From: Streptomyces sp. V1I1
GTDB taxonomy: Bacteria > Actinomycetota > Actinomycetes > Streptomycetales > Streptomycetaceae
Direction of reading: 5' to 3'
Assembly: GCF_030817355.1 (NCBI RefSeq)
Contig: NZ_JAUSZH010000001.1
Span: forward strand, 5,766,501-5,830,500
Length of the DNA: 64,000 nucleotides
In this document: in pieces, positions 45,020 through 54,238 of the stretch
Numbering within the stretch: position 1 is the first letter of the stretch
How the letters are laid out: each line of letters starts with the position of its first letter
Notes under the pieces: generated by a model
Told to the model about the DNA's origin: nothing
The model's input: only the letters and a program-made list of their open reading frames with translations
Database searches by the model: none
Program-made: the position numbers and the translations under genes

Positions 45020-45415
45020 ATGCAGTCCTACACAATCGGCCAGGCGGCGCGTCTGCTGGGCGTCAGCCCCGACACCGCGCGTCGCTGGGCGGACGCCGGC
45101 AAGGTCGCGACCCATCGCGACGAAAGCGGCCGCCGCCTCATCGACGGCCGTGACCTGGCGGCCTTCTCGATCGAGGTAGCCCAGGGCGGGACCGGCGAGG
45201 AGGACGTCTCGTACACCTCGGCCCGCAACGCCTTCCCGGGCATCGTCACCGCGGTCAAGCTCGGCGATGTCGCCGCGCAGGTCGAGATCCAGGCCGGCCC
45301 GCACCGGCTGGTCTCCCTGCTGACCAGGGAGGCCGTCGAGGAGCTGGGGCTGGAGGTCGGCATGCAGGCCACCGCCCGCGTGAAGTCGACCAGCGTGCAC
45401 ATCGACCGCGTCTGA
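45020..45415 (+). CDS. HTH-TOBE molybdate-responsive regulator
   Basis: ATG 45020 gives 131 residues. The N-terminus is a MerR/excisionase-type helix-turn-helix (MQSYTIGQAARLLGVSPDTA, RRWADAGKVATHRDESGRRL). The C-terminal half is a single Mop/TOBE domain (FPGIVTAVKLGDVAAQVEIQ ending VKSTSVHIDRV). The arrangement is ModE-like in logic: oxyanion binding would alter DNA binding. Upstream and divergent is molbindin; 120 bp downstream is modA, so it most likely controls this transporter. The mRNA appears leaderless. Confidence 0.9.
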   Translation: MQSYTIGQAARLLGVSPDTARRWADAGKVATHRDESGRRLIDGRDLAAFSIEVAQGGTGEEDVSYTSARNAFPGIVTAVKLGDVAAQVEIQAGPHRLVSLLTREAVEELGLEVGMQATARVKSTSVHIDRV

Positions 45416-45538
45416 GAACCGCCCCCCTGAACCGACCCTGAGACCGTCTTCCGACACTCACTCAGCACTCATCCCTTGCAGCGGCGTCGCCCGTCCCTGA
45501 CGCGGCCTGTTCCCACCGCTTCACCAAGAGGAGCCCTC

Positions 45539-46345
45539 GTGTCGTATGCCTTTGCCCGGCACCGTACCGCCGCCGCGGTCCTGACCGCAGCACTGCTCGT
45601 ACCACTGGCCGCCTGCGGCAGCGACGACAGCAAGAAGGACAGCGGCGCGAAGGCCACCGGGTCCGCCGCCGGCGCGCCGAAGGCCGAGCTGACCGTGCTG
45701 GCCGCCTCCTCGCTGACCGATGTCTTCAAGACGGCGGGCGCCACGTACGAGAAGTCCCACCCCGGCACCACGGTGAAGTTCTCCTTCGCCGGGTCCCAGG
45801 AACTGGCCGCCCAGGTCAAGCAGGGCGCCCCCGCCGACGCCCTGGTCACCGCGGACACCAAGACCATGGACGGGCTGAAGTCCGACACCGGTGCCCCGAC
45901 CGTCATCGCCAAGAACCGGCTCGTCATCGCGACCGGCAAGGGCAACCCGGAGAAGGTCGGCTCGCTGGCGGACCTCGCGGACACCAAGCTGAAGGTCGTG
46001 CTCGCCGCCCCCGAGGTGCCGGTCGGCCGCTACAGCAAGAAGATCCTGGACGCCCAGAAGATCGTCGTGAAACCGGTCTCCCAGGAGCCCAACGTCCGCG
46101 CCGTCCTGAGCAAGGTCGAGCTCGGCGAGGCCGACGCCGGGCTCGTCTACAAGACAGACGCCACGAGCGCGAAGGGCAAGGTCGAGGCCGTCGAGATCCC
46201 CGACGACCTGAACGCCGTAGCCTCCTACCCGGCGGCGACTCTGAAGACGTCCACGAACGCGGAGGCCGCCGCCGCGTTCGTGAAGTGGCTGAGCACGCCC
46301 AAGGCGCAGAAGATCCTTCAGGACGCGGGCTTCCAGCAGCCGTAA
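45539..46345 (+). CDS. modA: Molybdate ABC transporter substrate-binding lipoprotein ModA
   Basis: GTG 45539 with GAGGAG upstream gives 268 residues. The signal ends in a lipobox (LLVPLAAC), then a Gly/Ala/Lys linker. The type II binding-protein fold shows [20 protein letters not shown], where the Ser residues bind the oxyanion, [20 protein letters not shown], and [12 protein letters not shown]. The pattern is diagnostic for ModA. It delivers molybdate or tungstate to the ModB-ModC fusion encoded next. Confidence 0.95.
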   Translation: MSYAFARHRTAAAVLTAALLVPLAACGSDDSKKDSGAKATGSAAGAPKAELTVLAASSLTDVFKTAGATYEKSHPGTTVKFSFAGSQELAAQVKQGAPADALVTADTKTMDGLKSDTGAPTVIAKNRLVIATGKGNPEKVGSLADLADTKLKVVLAAPEVPVGRYSKKILDAQKIVVKPVSQEPNVRAVLSKVELGEADAGLVYKTDATSAKGKVEAVEIPDDLNAVASYPAATLKTSTNAEAAAAFVKWLSTPKAQKILQDAGFQQP

Positions 46346-46384
46346 CCGCCGACAGCCGTAACCGCCGACAGCCGTAACCGCCGG
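46337..46384. repeat. 16-bp tandem repeat at the modA 3' end
   Basis: Three copies of CAGCCGTAACCGCCGA (46337, 46353, 46369; the last base of copy 3 differs). The first copy contains the modA stop codon, so the repeats add extra in-frame-like stop sequences downstream. Confidence 0.85.
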
Positions 46385-46461
46385 CAGCCGGCTGCCCGGT
46401 ACGGGGGCCGGGCAGCCCACGAACGAAACTCGACCCCGACCAGGTCCCCGAGGAACCCCCG

Positions 46462-48409
46462 ATGAGACGCCTACGCAGCCGCGGCACCCGCACCCCCGTC
46501 GCGCTCGCCGTGCCCGCGCTGCTCGCCATCGCGCTGCTGCTGATGCCGCTGATCGGCATCCTCGTCCGCACCTCCTGGGGCGACCTCGGTGCACATCTGA
46601 CCAGCCCGGGCGTCACCGAGGCGCTGCAACTGTCGCTGCTCGTCTCGTTCTGGGCGCTCGGTGTCTCCCTGCTGCTGGGGGTGCCGCTGGCCTGGCTGCT
46701 GGCCCGCGTCGACTTCCCCGGCAAGGCGCTCGTACGGTCCCTCGTGCTGCTGCCGATGGTGCTGCCGCCCACTGTCGGAGGCGTCGCGCTCCTCCTCGGA
46801 TTCGGCCGCCGGGGACTGCTCGGCCCCTGGCTGGAGGGCACCTTCGGCATCACCCTGCCCTTCCACACCTCGGGTGCCGTCGTCGCTGCGACGTTCGTCG
46901 CGATGCCGTTCCTCGTCATCAGTCTCGAAGGCGCCCTGGCGGGGCTGCGACCGAGCTACGAGGAGACCGCGGCCTCTCTCGGAGCCTCGCCGCTACGGGT
47001 GTTCTTCACCGTCACTCTCCCCATGGTGGCCCCCGGACTCGTCGCCGGAGCCGCTCTCACCTGGGCGCGGGCCCTGGGTGAGTTCGGCGCGACCATCACC
47101 TTCGCGGGCAATCTGCCCGGCACCACGCAGACGCTGCCCCTCCAGGTTTATCTGCTGCTCCAGGACCAGCCGGAAGCGGCAACCTCTCTGTCCCTGCTGC
47201 TGCTCGCCATCGCCATGGCGGTGCTCATCGCGCTGCGCGGCCGCTGGTCCGGCGGGGCGCCGGGCCAGGCACCCGGCAGGCAGCGCCCGGAGGAAGCGTC
47301 TGCCGAGCAGCCCCCTGCCGAGCAGCCCCCCGTCGAGCCGGCCAAGGACTTCAACCTCCCTGAAATGCAGGAGAGTTGGCCGCTGCACGCCGAGGTCACC
47401 GGCTTCAACGAGCTCACCCTGGACGCCGAACCCGGCACCACCATCGCCGTCGTCGGCCCCAACGGCGCGGGCAAGACCACCCTGTTGCGCGGCCTCCTCG
47501 GACTGACCCCACGCGCCCACGCCGCGCTCCGCCTCGGTGACGCGGATGTGACCGATCTGCCCCCGCACCGCCGCGGTGTGGCCTGGGTGCCCCAGGACGG
47601 CGCGCTCTTCCCGCACTTGAGCGCCCTGAGCAACACGGCGTACGGGCTGCGCGCCCACGGCGTCCCACGCGCCGAGGCCCGCCGCACCGCCCAGGGCTGG
47701 CTCGACCGGCTCGGCGTCGGCCACCTCGCGCACCGCAGGCCCGCCCAGCTCTCCGGCGGCCAGGCCCAGCGCGTCGCGCTGGCCCGCGCGTTGGCCGCCC
47801 GCCCCCGGCTGCTGCTCCTCGACGAACCCCTCGCCGCACTCGACCAGACCACCCGCGCGCATGTACGCCACACCCTGCGCACGCACCTCGACGGCTTCGG
47901 CGGCGTCTGCCTGCTGGTCACCCACGACCCGGTGGAAGCGGTATCGCTCGCCGACCGGGTGCTCGTACTGGACGAGGGCCGCGCCCTGCAGGACGCGCCG
48001 CCCGCCGAGGTCACCGCGCCACCCACGTTCCCCGTGGGTCGCCCGGATGCTCGGCCGCAACGCCTGGCCCGGCACCGCGACGGCGGACGGCCTCGCGCTC
48101 CCCGGCGGCGGGCTCCTCGTCGTCGCCGATCCGCTGCCCGTCGGCACCGAGGCTCTCGCGATCATCGCGCCGGAAGCGGTCGCCGTACACCGTGACAGGC
48201 CCGGCGGCAGCCCGCGCAATGTGTGGCCGGGCACCGTACGGGAGATCACCGCCACCGGCAGCCGGCTGCGCATCCTGATCGGCTCGCCGCAGGCGCCCGA
48301 CCTCGTCGCCGAGATCACCCCGCAGGCGGCTGCCGAACTGGGCCTCGCCGACGGGACTTCCGTATGGACCAGCGTCAAGGCGACCGAGGCCGTCATTGTG
48401 ACGCTGTGA
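46462..48409 (+). pseudogene. modBC: ModB-ModC molybdate permease/ATPase fusion with a late frameshift
   Basis: The open frame to 48195 encodes a ModB permease (six helices to about residue 265, with the EAA loop EETAASLGASPLRVFFTVTL), a Glu/Pro-rich linker, and a ModC-type ATPase (Walker A GPNGAGKTTLLRG, signature LSGGQAQRVALARA, Walker B LLLLDEPLAALD, H-loop LVTHDPVEA). After EVTAPP the frame degenerates into Arg/Pro. The neighbouring frame continues with PWVARMLGRNAWPGTATADG and a C-terminal TOBE (VREITATGSRLRILIG to VKATEAVIVTL) ending at 48409. Removing one C near 48,020 joins them. The ATPase core is intact; loss of the TOBE domain would mainly remove regulation. Confidence 0.85.
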
Positions 48410-48745
48410 GAGCTGTGGCGGCCGAGCCGGGGACGGGCGCGCACTGCTACTCCACGGTAGAAGCCAGTCAACTCTGAACAAAAGTCGAGCGGTTCTTTCC
48501 TTTTCTCGACAGCGTCGGGAATGGTCGCGGTTCCGGAACTCTTGTTCCACACCTGTGGGTTGTGTAAGGGTGAGCTTCCTCATGTCTCGACAGGCCGATT
48601 TTGTTCAGCCGTTCGAATTTCACCGAGGTATAGACCAAGCAGGCGCGCACCCTTTCAACTGACAGAAATGTCCGGCCCGTTAACCCGGGCCGGACCGGAA
48701 CCATGTTCAACCCCCCACCGCAATGCCCTGGATGGAAAGACGTCT
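48410..48745. other. Upstream region of the lectin-domain protein with a hairpin
   Basis: About 335 bp without a gene and with lower G+C than its surroundings. TCCGGCCCG (48671-48679) pairs with CGGGCCGGA (48686-48694) around a six-base loop, 52 bp before the next start. It could be a terminator for modBC or an attenuator in the leader. Confidence 0.5.
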
Positions 48746-50737
48746 ATGCAGAATCCCCGTACTCCGGGTCCCGTCCCTCCTCCCCGCACCGGTCTCAGCT
48801 CCGGGGACTCCGACGAAGGTCTCGCGGCGACACTGCGGACCGGCGGGGGGAACGACGAGGCCCGTGCCGTAGCAGTGCTGCTGGCGAGGCACTGGCAACC
48901 TGTGTTCGACTACACGTCGATCTGCACCCCTTCGGCCCAGGCGGCGTCCATGCTCGCCACGGCGGCCTCCCGCAAGGTGTTGGAAAGTCTGCGGCAGGCC
49001 CGGACGGCCGCAGCGCTTCGTCCGCTTCTTTTGCTGACTGCCCGTCAAATCGGCAAGACGTGGGCGGCGGACGAGCGCGTCACCGCGCTGCCCGAACTCC
49101 AGAATCCGGACACCGGCCGCACCGTACCCGTCGACATGTTCACCATCCCGGAGAATCGGGGGCTGATCGCGCGGGCTTTCCAGGCAATCCCGGGCCCCGC
49201 CCAATGTCTGCTCTGGCACGTCGAGGTCGAGGGCGAGGGTATATCCGTACCGGCCGGATTGCTGGCCGTTGATCCCCGTAGTGCGGCGGCCCAGCTCGAA
49301 CAGGCGCGTGAAATCCTGCGGGCGGGCTGCCTGCGGGCCCATCTGGAACTCGCCCCGTCCCAGGAATGCCGCCACTTCAACCGGCTGCTGGACATATCCC
49401 TGCGCCGCGGCGGCCCACTGATTCCCGACATCCAGGCGCATCTGGCGAAGTGTCAGCACTGCCGCTACGGCGCCGAACAGCTCAACCACGTCGACGGCAG
49501 GCTCGCCCTCCTGCTGGCCGAAGGCGTACTCGGCCCGGCCGCCCAGCCCTATCTCGACTCGCGGCCCGCCCGCAACAACGCCCGCTCCCGGGTGGCCAGA
49601 GCGGACGCGGTGCGCAGCGCGGTCCGCAGCGCCGGCCGTCACTCGCGGGGCGGACGTCCCCGCTCGCTGCCCCGCGTCACCTTCCAGGGCCGCCCCCTGT
49701 CGCTGTCCCAGCGCGGACGCGGGGCCGCCATCACCGGCCTCGGGATCGTGACCGGCCTGCTCGTCGTCGCGGCCGTCGTCACCGAGATCTGGCCGGACGA
49801 CGGCAGTAATGCGGGACCGGCTGTCCCGAGCGGCTCCGTCAGCGCGGTCCCCGCCCCCGGATCCCAGCTGCCCTCCAGCCCCCCTCCACAGCCCTCGCAG
49901 CCGTCGACCACCTCTGCCGCACTCCCCACGGGCCCGCTCAGCACCAGACTGCGCAACTTCGACTCCGGCCTGTGCCTCGACATCCGCGACCGCAGGGTGC
50001 AGATCGGCGCCGACGCGACGATGGCGCCCTGCTCCAGCTCCGTGACCCAGCAGTGGGTGTACGAGAACGACGGACTGCTGCGCAGCGCCGCCGCCCCCGA
50101 ACTGTGTCTGAACTCCCATGAGCTGGACGGCGTGGTCGTCCTCGGCGCTTGTGCGGACCCATCGGCGGGCAACGCCGCGGACGTCCGCTACGACCTGACG
50201 ATCCAGGGCGATGTGATTCCCCGCTGGAACGACGGTCTTGCCGTCGTCCCCACCGCCGCGGAGGCCGGGGCGACGGTGGTGGTCAAGGTCCGGGACGGTT
50301 CGCCGGCGCAGCGCTGGGCCACTGACAACGTTGCCGCCGGCTCGCCCAAGATCCGGCCGAGCGCCGATTCGGGAAATCCGCCCGCCGAGGAGGTCAACAC
50401 CTCCCCGTCGGGCGGCAAACCCCCGCGGCCCGTGGGCGGGGGTGCGGTGCCGGATCCCGGTCCGGTGCCGGATCCGGAGAGCACGTCTCCGTACGGGGAC
50501 GTGCCCAAGTCCAATGTCCGCCGCGCCAGCAATGGCGGGTCCGGGTCCGGCTCGGACAGCGCCCCGCCCGGGCCGCGGCCCGCGGCTCCGGGGCGGCTGC
50601 TCGACGCCGCGGGCCGGGACCTGCAGAGTCCGGTGCCGTCACTTCCCCGCCCGCGGGAGGCCGTTCACGCGCACGGGGATGAGGAGCGCGTCAGGTCATC
50701 TCGGGCATCTCGCCCTGCGTCGTCTGCAGATCGATGA
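48746..50737 (+). CDS. Sigma-like/zinc-finger membrane protein with ricin-type lectin domain
   Basis: ATG 48746 gives 663 residues. Residues about 30-150 resemble degenerate ECF-sigma region 2 (VLLARHWQPVFDYTSICTPS). A zf-HC2-like motif, HLAKCQHCRYGAEQL, lies near residue 232. A basic stretch and one helix follow (ITGLGIVTGLLVVAAVVTEI, about 329-348). The external part has a Pro/Ser linker and a RICIN beta-trefoil (LRNFDSGLCLDIRDRRVQIG, QQWVYENDGLLRS), then a long Gly/Pro/Ser tail. The chimera suggests a carbohydrate sensor reporting across the membrane. The final residues overlap the convergent VOC gene by 47 bp. Confidence 0.82.
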   Translation: MQNPRTPGPVPPPRTGLSSGDSDEGLAATLRTGGGNDEARAVAVLLARHWQPVFDYTSICTPSAQAASMLATAASRKVLESLRQARTAAALRPLLLLTARQIGKTWAADERVTALPELQNPDTGRTVPVDMFTIPENRGLIARAFQAIPGPAQCLLWHVEVEGEGISVPAGLLAVDPRSAAAQLEQAREILRAGCLRAHLELAPSQECRHFNRLLDISLRRGGPLIPDIQAHLAKCQHCRYGAEQLNHVDGRLALLLAEGVLGPAAQPYLDSRPARNNARSRVARADAVRSAVRSAGRHSRGGRPRSLPRVTFQGRPLSLSQRGRGAAITGLGIVTGLLVVAAVVTEIWPDDGSNAGPAVPSGSVSAVPAPGSQLPSSPPPQPSQPSTTSAALPTGPLSTRLRNFDSGLCLDIRDRRVQIGADATMAPCSSSVTQQWVYENDGLLRSAAAPELCLNSHELDGVVVLGACADPSAGNAADVRYDLTIQGDVIPRWNDGLAVVPTAAEAGATVVVKVRDGSPAQRWATDNVAAGSPKIRPSADSGNPPAEEVNTSPSGGKPPRPVGGGAVPDPGPVPDPESTSPYGDVPKSNVRRASNGGSGSGSDSAPPGPRPAAPGRLLDAAGRDLQSPVPSLPRPREAVHAHGDEERVRSSRASRPASSADR

Positions 50738-51482
50738 CGGAGAACGCCGCGCCCTGCTGGTCCGCGACCGCCGCGAAACGGCCGAACGGGCTGTCCATCG
50801 GGCCGAAGTGCACCTGCCCGCCACGCTTGTTGACGGTGGCCACCGCGGCGTCGCAGTCCGGCACCGCGAAGTACACATTGATGTACGGCGGGACCTCGGG
50901 CGGGAAGTCGTCGGTCATCTTCATCCGGCCCGCCACCGGCCGGCCGTTGACGTTCCACACACAGAAGTCGATGTGTTCGTCGGCCATCCGCTGCACCTCG
51001 AAGGGGAAGACGGCCGGGTAGAAGGAGTCCGCCTTCGCGGCGTCGCGGGTGGTGACCTCCGCCCATGCGAACGAGCCGGGCTCGCCCGTCTTCTCGAAGC
51101 CCTCGTGGCCGGCGGCCTGCCAGGCGCTGAAGTACGCGCCGCTGGGGTCCTGGGCCGTCACCATGGTGCCGAACTCGCCTACCTCCATCGGCTCCATCGT
51201 CAGCGCTCCGCCGTTGTCACGGATCTTCGTGGTCGTCGCGGCGATGTCCGGGGTGGCGAAGTAGAGGTTCCATGCGGCCGGAGTGCTTTCCATGCCCGGC
51301 ATCTGCGGGGAGAGGGCGGCCACGGCCTTGCCGTCGGAGTACGCCTGTGTGTAGTAGCCGAATTCTTCCAAGCCTTCGCCGTACGTCCAGCCCAACAGCT
51401 CGCTGTAGAAAGTCTTCGCGGCTTCCAGATCGGGGAACATCGCGTCGGTCCAACAGGGGGTGCCTTCGGGTTGCGCGGCCAT
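50691..51482 (-). CDS. VOC-family (glyoxalase/bleomycin-resistance fold) protein
   Basis: ATG 51482, with GGGAGG upstream, gives 263 residues; a GTG at 51524 would add 14. Two VOC modules are visible: CWTDAMFPDLEAAKTFYSEL with TMVTAQDPSGAYFSAWQA, and FAWAEVTTRDAAKADSFYPA with FGRFAAVADQQGAAFSVIDL. Such two-module proteins in Streptomyces are generally annotated as VOC or hydroxylases without known substrate. Some metal ligands of glyoxalase I are not conserved, so no reaction is assigned. Confidence 0.9.
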   Translation of the reverse strand: MAAQPEGTPCWTDAMFPDLEAAKTFYSELLGWTYGEGLEEFGYYTQAYSDGKAVAALSPQMPGMESTPAAWNLYFATPDIAATTTKIRDNGGALTMEPMEVGEFGTMVTAQDPSGAYFSAWQAAGHEGFEKTGEPGSFAWAEVTTRDAAKADSFYPAVFPFEVQRMADEHIDFCVWNVNGRPVAGRMKMTDDFPPEVPPYINVYFAVPDCDAAVATVNKRGGQVHFGPMDSPFGRFAAVADQQGAAFSVIDLQTTQGEMPEMT

Positions 51483-51545
51483 GGGAACCAAGCCTCCCGG
51501 TCGAGGAAATTTCGTCCCTTTCACGCTATTCGCGAGTTCGCGGCG

Positions 51546-51920
51546 CCGCGCGCCGAGCGGGGGAGGGGGGCTTGGGCGTTTGGGGGTGCGGGGGCCGAGG
51601 TGCGGAGCGGCGGTGCGTCCGGGGTGTGCGGGGCGGCGGGGTGCGGGGCGGCGGGGCGGCCGGGGTGCGCGGGGTGCGGGGTGCGGGTCCGGGTTGCGCG
51701 GGGCTGCGGTGCGGGTCTTGGGCGTGCGGGGTTGCGCGGGGCTGCGGTGCGGGTCTTGGGCGTGCGGGGTTGCGCGGGGTCTGCGGTGCGGGTCTGCGGT
51801 GCGTCCGGGTTGCGCGGCCGCGGCGTGCGGGTCGGGGGTGCGTGCGGGGTGCGCGGCCGCGGCAGGGTGCGGGTCTTGGGCGTGCGGGGGCGGCGGGGTG
51901 CGGGCGTGGGGCCGCTCCGG
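51546..51920. repeat. Strand-asymmetric G-rich repeat tract
   Basis: Runs of three to five G recur every few bases on the plus strand, with two tandem 38-bp units starting at 51711 and 51749 and many partial copies. Few C runs break the pattern, so it could form G-quadruplexes or R-loops. No frame in it looks coding. Confidence 0.75.
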
Positions 51921-52186
51921 GGCTCGTATTCTGGACTGCTTTCCTCACCGCGCTTCGCGCGAGTTGCGCCGCTTTACGTCCAGAACACGACCCCTGCGCG
52001 TCCCCCTGCCGGTGAAGGGCCTGTGCCACCGCGTGCCGTACACGTCGGCCTGGAGGGCGCGGCGTGAAGCTGCCGCACGGCGGGGCTGCGTCCCCGCTGT
52101 ACCCGCGCGACGCGACGCTGCCGCGTGGGCGGGGGTGTTTTGCCGTTGCCTCTGGAGGTGGCGGTGGCGGCGCGAAGCTGCCGCTG

Positions 52187-52224
52187 CCTGTGGGTGTGGG
52201 GCGTCAGCCCCCCACACCCACAGG
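52187..52224. terminator. 15-bp perfect hairpin, bidirectional terminator
   Basis: CCTGTGGGTGTGGGG (52187-52201) pairs with CCCCACACCCACAGG (52210-52224) around an eight-base loop. It lies downstream of the minus-strand LysE gene. Confidence 0.75.
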
Positions 52225-52372
52225 GGGTCTGGGGCACCGCCCGAGTCTCGGGAAGGGGCGGGGTGGGGGACAAGCAACCCGCACCCCGGACGCCCGCGCC
52301 ATGGACGAGCCCCACGCCCCGGACGCCCGCACCGCCGAAGCCCCCGCACCCCGACCACGAGGAAGGCGCGCC

Positions 52373-52990
52373 CTACGGCAACGGGAGCGCCACCTTGACC
52401 GCGTACACCGCGACCAGCCCGTACCCGATCCGGAACGTCCACGCCCGAGCGGTGTCCGAGATCCGCGTCCTCGCCAAACCGCTGACCGCGACCAGCAGTT
52501 GTTGCCACGCCAGCGAGGCGACGAAGACGCCGCCGACGAACACCGCGCCGGCCGTGCCTCCGCTCAGGGCCGCGCCCTGAGCCGTGGTCAGGGCGGCGAA
52601 GTACAGGGCGGTGGTCGGGTTGATGAGGGTGAGCGCGGCGAACCGGGTGAACGTCCGTACCGGTCCGATGCCCGCGCTCTCGCCCTCGGGCTCGGGCCCC
52701 GCGTGCCGCGAGGCGAGCAGCCCGCGCACCGCGATCACCGCCAGCACGGTGGCCGACACCAGCCGGACCCAGGCCTCGACGCCGGAGAGCGCGGAGGCGA
52801 CGAGCGGCCCGAGTGCGGTTGCGACGGCGGCGTACGCGAAGTCGACCACGGCGACCGCGGCCGCCGCGGCCACTGCACCGCGGCGGTCGCGCATGCCCTC
52901 CTGGATGAGGAGTACGCCCATCGCCCCCACGGGCATAGCCACACCCAGGCCCGCCGCCGCGCCCGCCATCGCCGTCGTCCACATACTCAT
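52373..52990 (-). CDS. LysE-family amino-acid exporter
   Basis: A 205-residue membrane protein with six hydrophobic segments. The N-terminal GLGVAMPVGAMGVLLIQEGM fits the LysE/RhtB pore motif (normally with PGP). Further helices include AAAAAVAVVDFAYAAVATAL and FAALTLINPTTALYFAALTT, where the NP is characteristic of the family. It exports amino acids or related metabolites with proton exchange. Substrate unknown. It is closed by the hairpin at 52187. Confidence 0.9.
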   Translation of the reverse strand: MSMWTTAMAGAAAGLGVAMPVGAMGVLLIQEGMRDRRGAVAAAAAVAVVDFAYAAVATALGPLVASALSGVEAWVRLVSATVLAVIAVRGLLASRHAGPEPEGESAGIGPVRTFTRFAALTLINPTTALYFAALTTAQGAALSGGTAGAVFVGGVFVASLAWQQLLVAVSGLARTRISDTARAWTFRIGYGLVAVYAVKVALPLP

Positions 52991-53058
52991 GGCGCACAGC
53001 GTCGGTCCCGGGCCACGATCGGCGCGACCGATTTACGCGCCCCCGCCCACCGGCGGTC

Positions 53059-54102
53059 TCAGCTGGCTTCGGCGAGCGGATTGAGGACCAGCGGCTGGAT
53101 CTTGCCCTCCAGCATCGCGCCGAGGCCCAGTACGGCGCAGACGTCGGGCCGGTCGGCGATGTGTACCGGCATTCCGGTGGCATCGCGCAGCATCTGGTCC
53201 AGGCCGGGCAGTAGCGCACTCCCGCCGACCATCATGATCCCGCGGTCGGCGAGATCGGCGACCAGGTCCGGCGGGCAGTCCCGCAGCACCTTGCCGATGC
53301 CGTCGAGCACGGAGGTGAGCGGGGTGTGGATGGCGTCTCGTACGGCGGCGGTGTCGACACGCACCGAGCGGGCGAGTCCGGTCGCCACGTCCCGGCCGTG
53401 GATCTCGGTGGACGCCGGACCGTGGGTGTTGAGGCCGTTGCCGCTCAGTGCCAGCTGGAGGGGGCGTACGGACTGGCTGGGCAGCATCAGTTCGTGCTGG
53501 TGGCGCAGGTGCTGGATCACCGCGTGGTCGATGGCGTTGCCGCCCACCGGGATCCGCTCGGCCGTGACGATCGCGCCGAGCGAGAGCACGGCGACCTGTG
53601 TGGTCGCCGCGCCACACACCATGATCATGGTCGCGGTGGGCTGCTCCACGGGCAGCCCGCAGCCGACGGCCGCGGCGATCAGGGTGTCGACGAGCTCGAC
53701 CCGGCGGGCGCCGAGGCCGACGAGGGTCTCGACGGCGGCGCGCTCGGCGAGCGGGTCGCTGTCGTGCGGGGTGCAGGCGGCGGCGCGCAGCCGCGGCTTG
53801 CGGCGCAGCTGGCGGCGGAGCTTCTCGCCGAGGAGGAGACGGAGCATCCGCTGGGCCATCTCGATGTCGACGATGGTGCCGCCGGCGATGGGACGGGCGA
53901 CGCGGATGTAGTCGGGCGTACGGCCCGTCATCTTCTCGGCGAGCGCGCCGACCGCGATCAACGCGCCGGTGCGGGTGTTCACGGCGGCGACGCTCGGCTC
54001 GTCGACGACGAGCCCGGCCCCCTTCACGAAGACCCTGGTCCTCGCGGCTCCCAGGTCGACGGCGACATGGCAACGGCGCAACTGCTCAAGGCTGACGGTC
54101 AC
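53059..54102 (-). CDS. mbl: MreB-like actin (Mbl-type)
   Basis: GTG 54102 with GGGAGG eight bases upstream gives 347 residues. The actin-fold ATP motifs are visible: phosphate 1 in HVAVDLGAARTRVFVKGAGL, connect 1/phosphate 2 in TMIMVCGAATTQVAVLSLGA, and the adenosine motif in GIMMVGGSALLPGLDQML. MreB-type insertions around RPIAGGTIVDIEMAQRMLRL are present. The phosphate loops deviate (GAART rather than GTANT; CGAATTQ rather than GGGTTE), as expected for the divergent Mbl-type paralogue of Streptomyces, linked to spore-wall formation. The symbol rests on remembered synteny. Confidence 0.85.
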   Translation of the reverse strand: MTVSLEQLRRCHVAVDLGAARTRVFVKGAGLVVDEPSVAAVNTRTGALIAVGALAEKMTGRTPDYIRVARPIAGGTIVDIEMAQRMLRLLLGEKLRRQLRRKPRLRAAACTPHDSDPLAERAAVETLVGLGARRVELVDTLIAAAVGCGLPVEQPTATMIMVCGAATTQVAVLSLGAIVTAERIPVGGNAIDHAVIQHLRHQHELMLPSQSVRPLQLALSGNGLNTHGPASTEIHGRDVATGLARSVRVDTAAVRDAIHTPLTSVLDGIGKVLRDCPPDLVADLADRGIMMVGGSALLPGLDQMLRDATGMPVHIADRPDVCAVLGLGAMLEGKIQPLVLNPLAEAS

Positions 54103-54238
54103 GGCGGATCCTCCCGAGTGCGGTACTTGATGGCATCGTGCGATCGCAACGGGAAGTGCGCGCGCTGGGTGAGCCGGTCGGGGGTATGGAGCAGACGATC
54201 CGTCAGATTCGTTCGGCCGATCGGGCGTCAATTCCCGG

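Larger units (their letters stand above)
51525..52372. other. G-rich repeats and hairpins, no gene
   Basis: About 850 bp. The first 400 bp are extremely G-rich on the plus strand and composed of short variants of GTGCGGGT and GCGCGGGG, including two 38-bp units (51711-51748, 51749-51786). An inverted pair TTCTGGAC...GTCCAGAA follows at about 51.93-51.98 kb. A second simple GGTGGCGGTGGC patch and a long hairpin at 52187 end the stretch. Confidence 0.6.
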
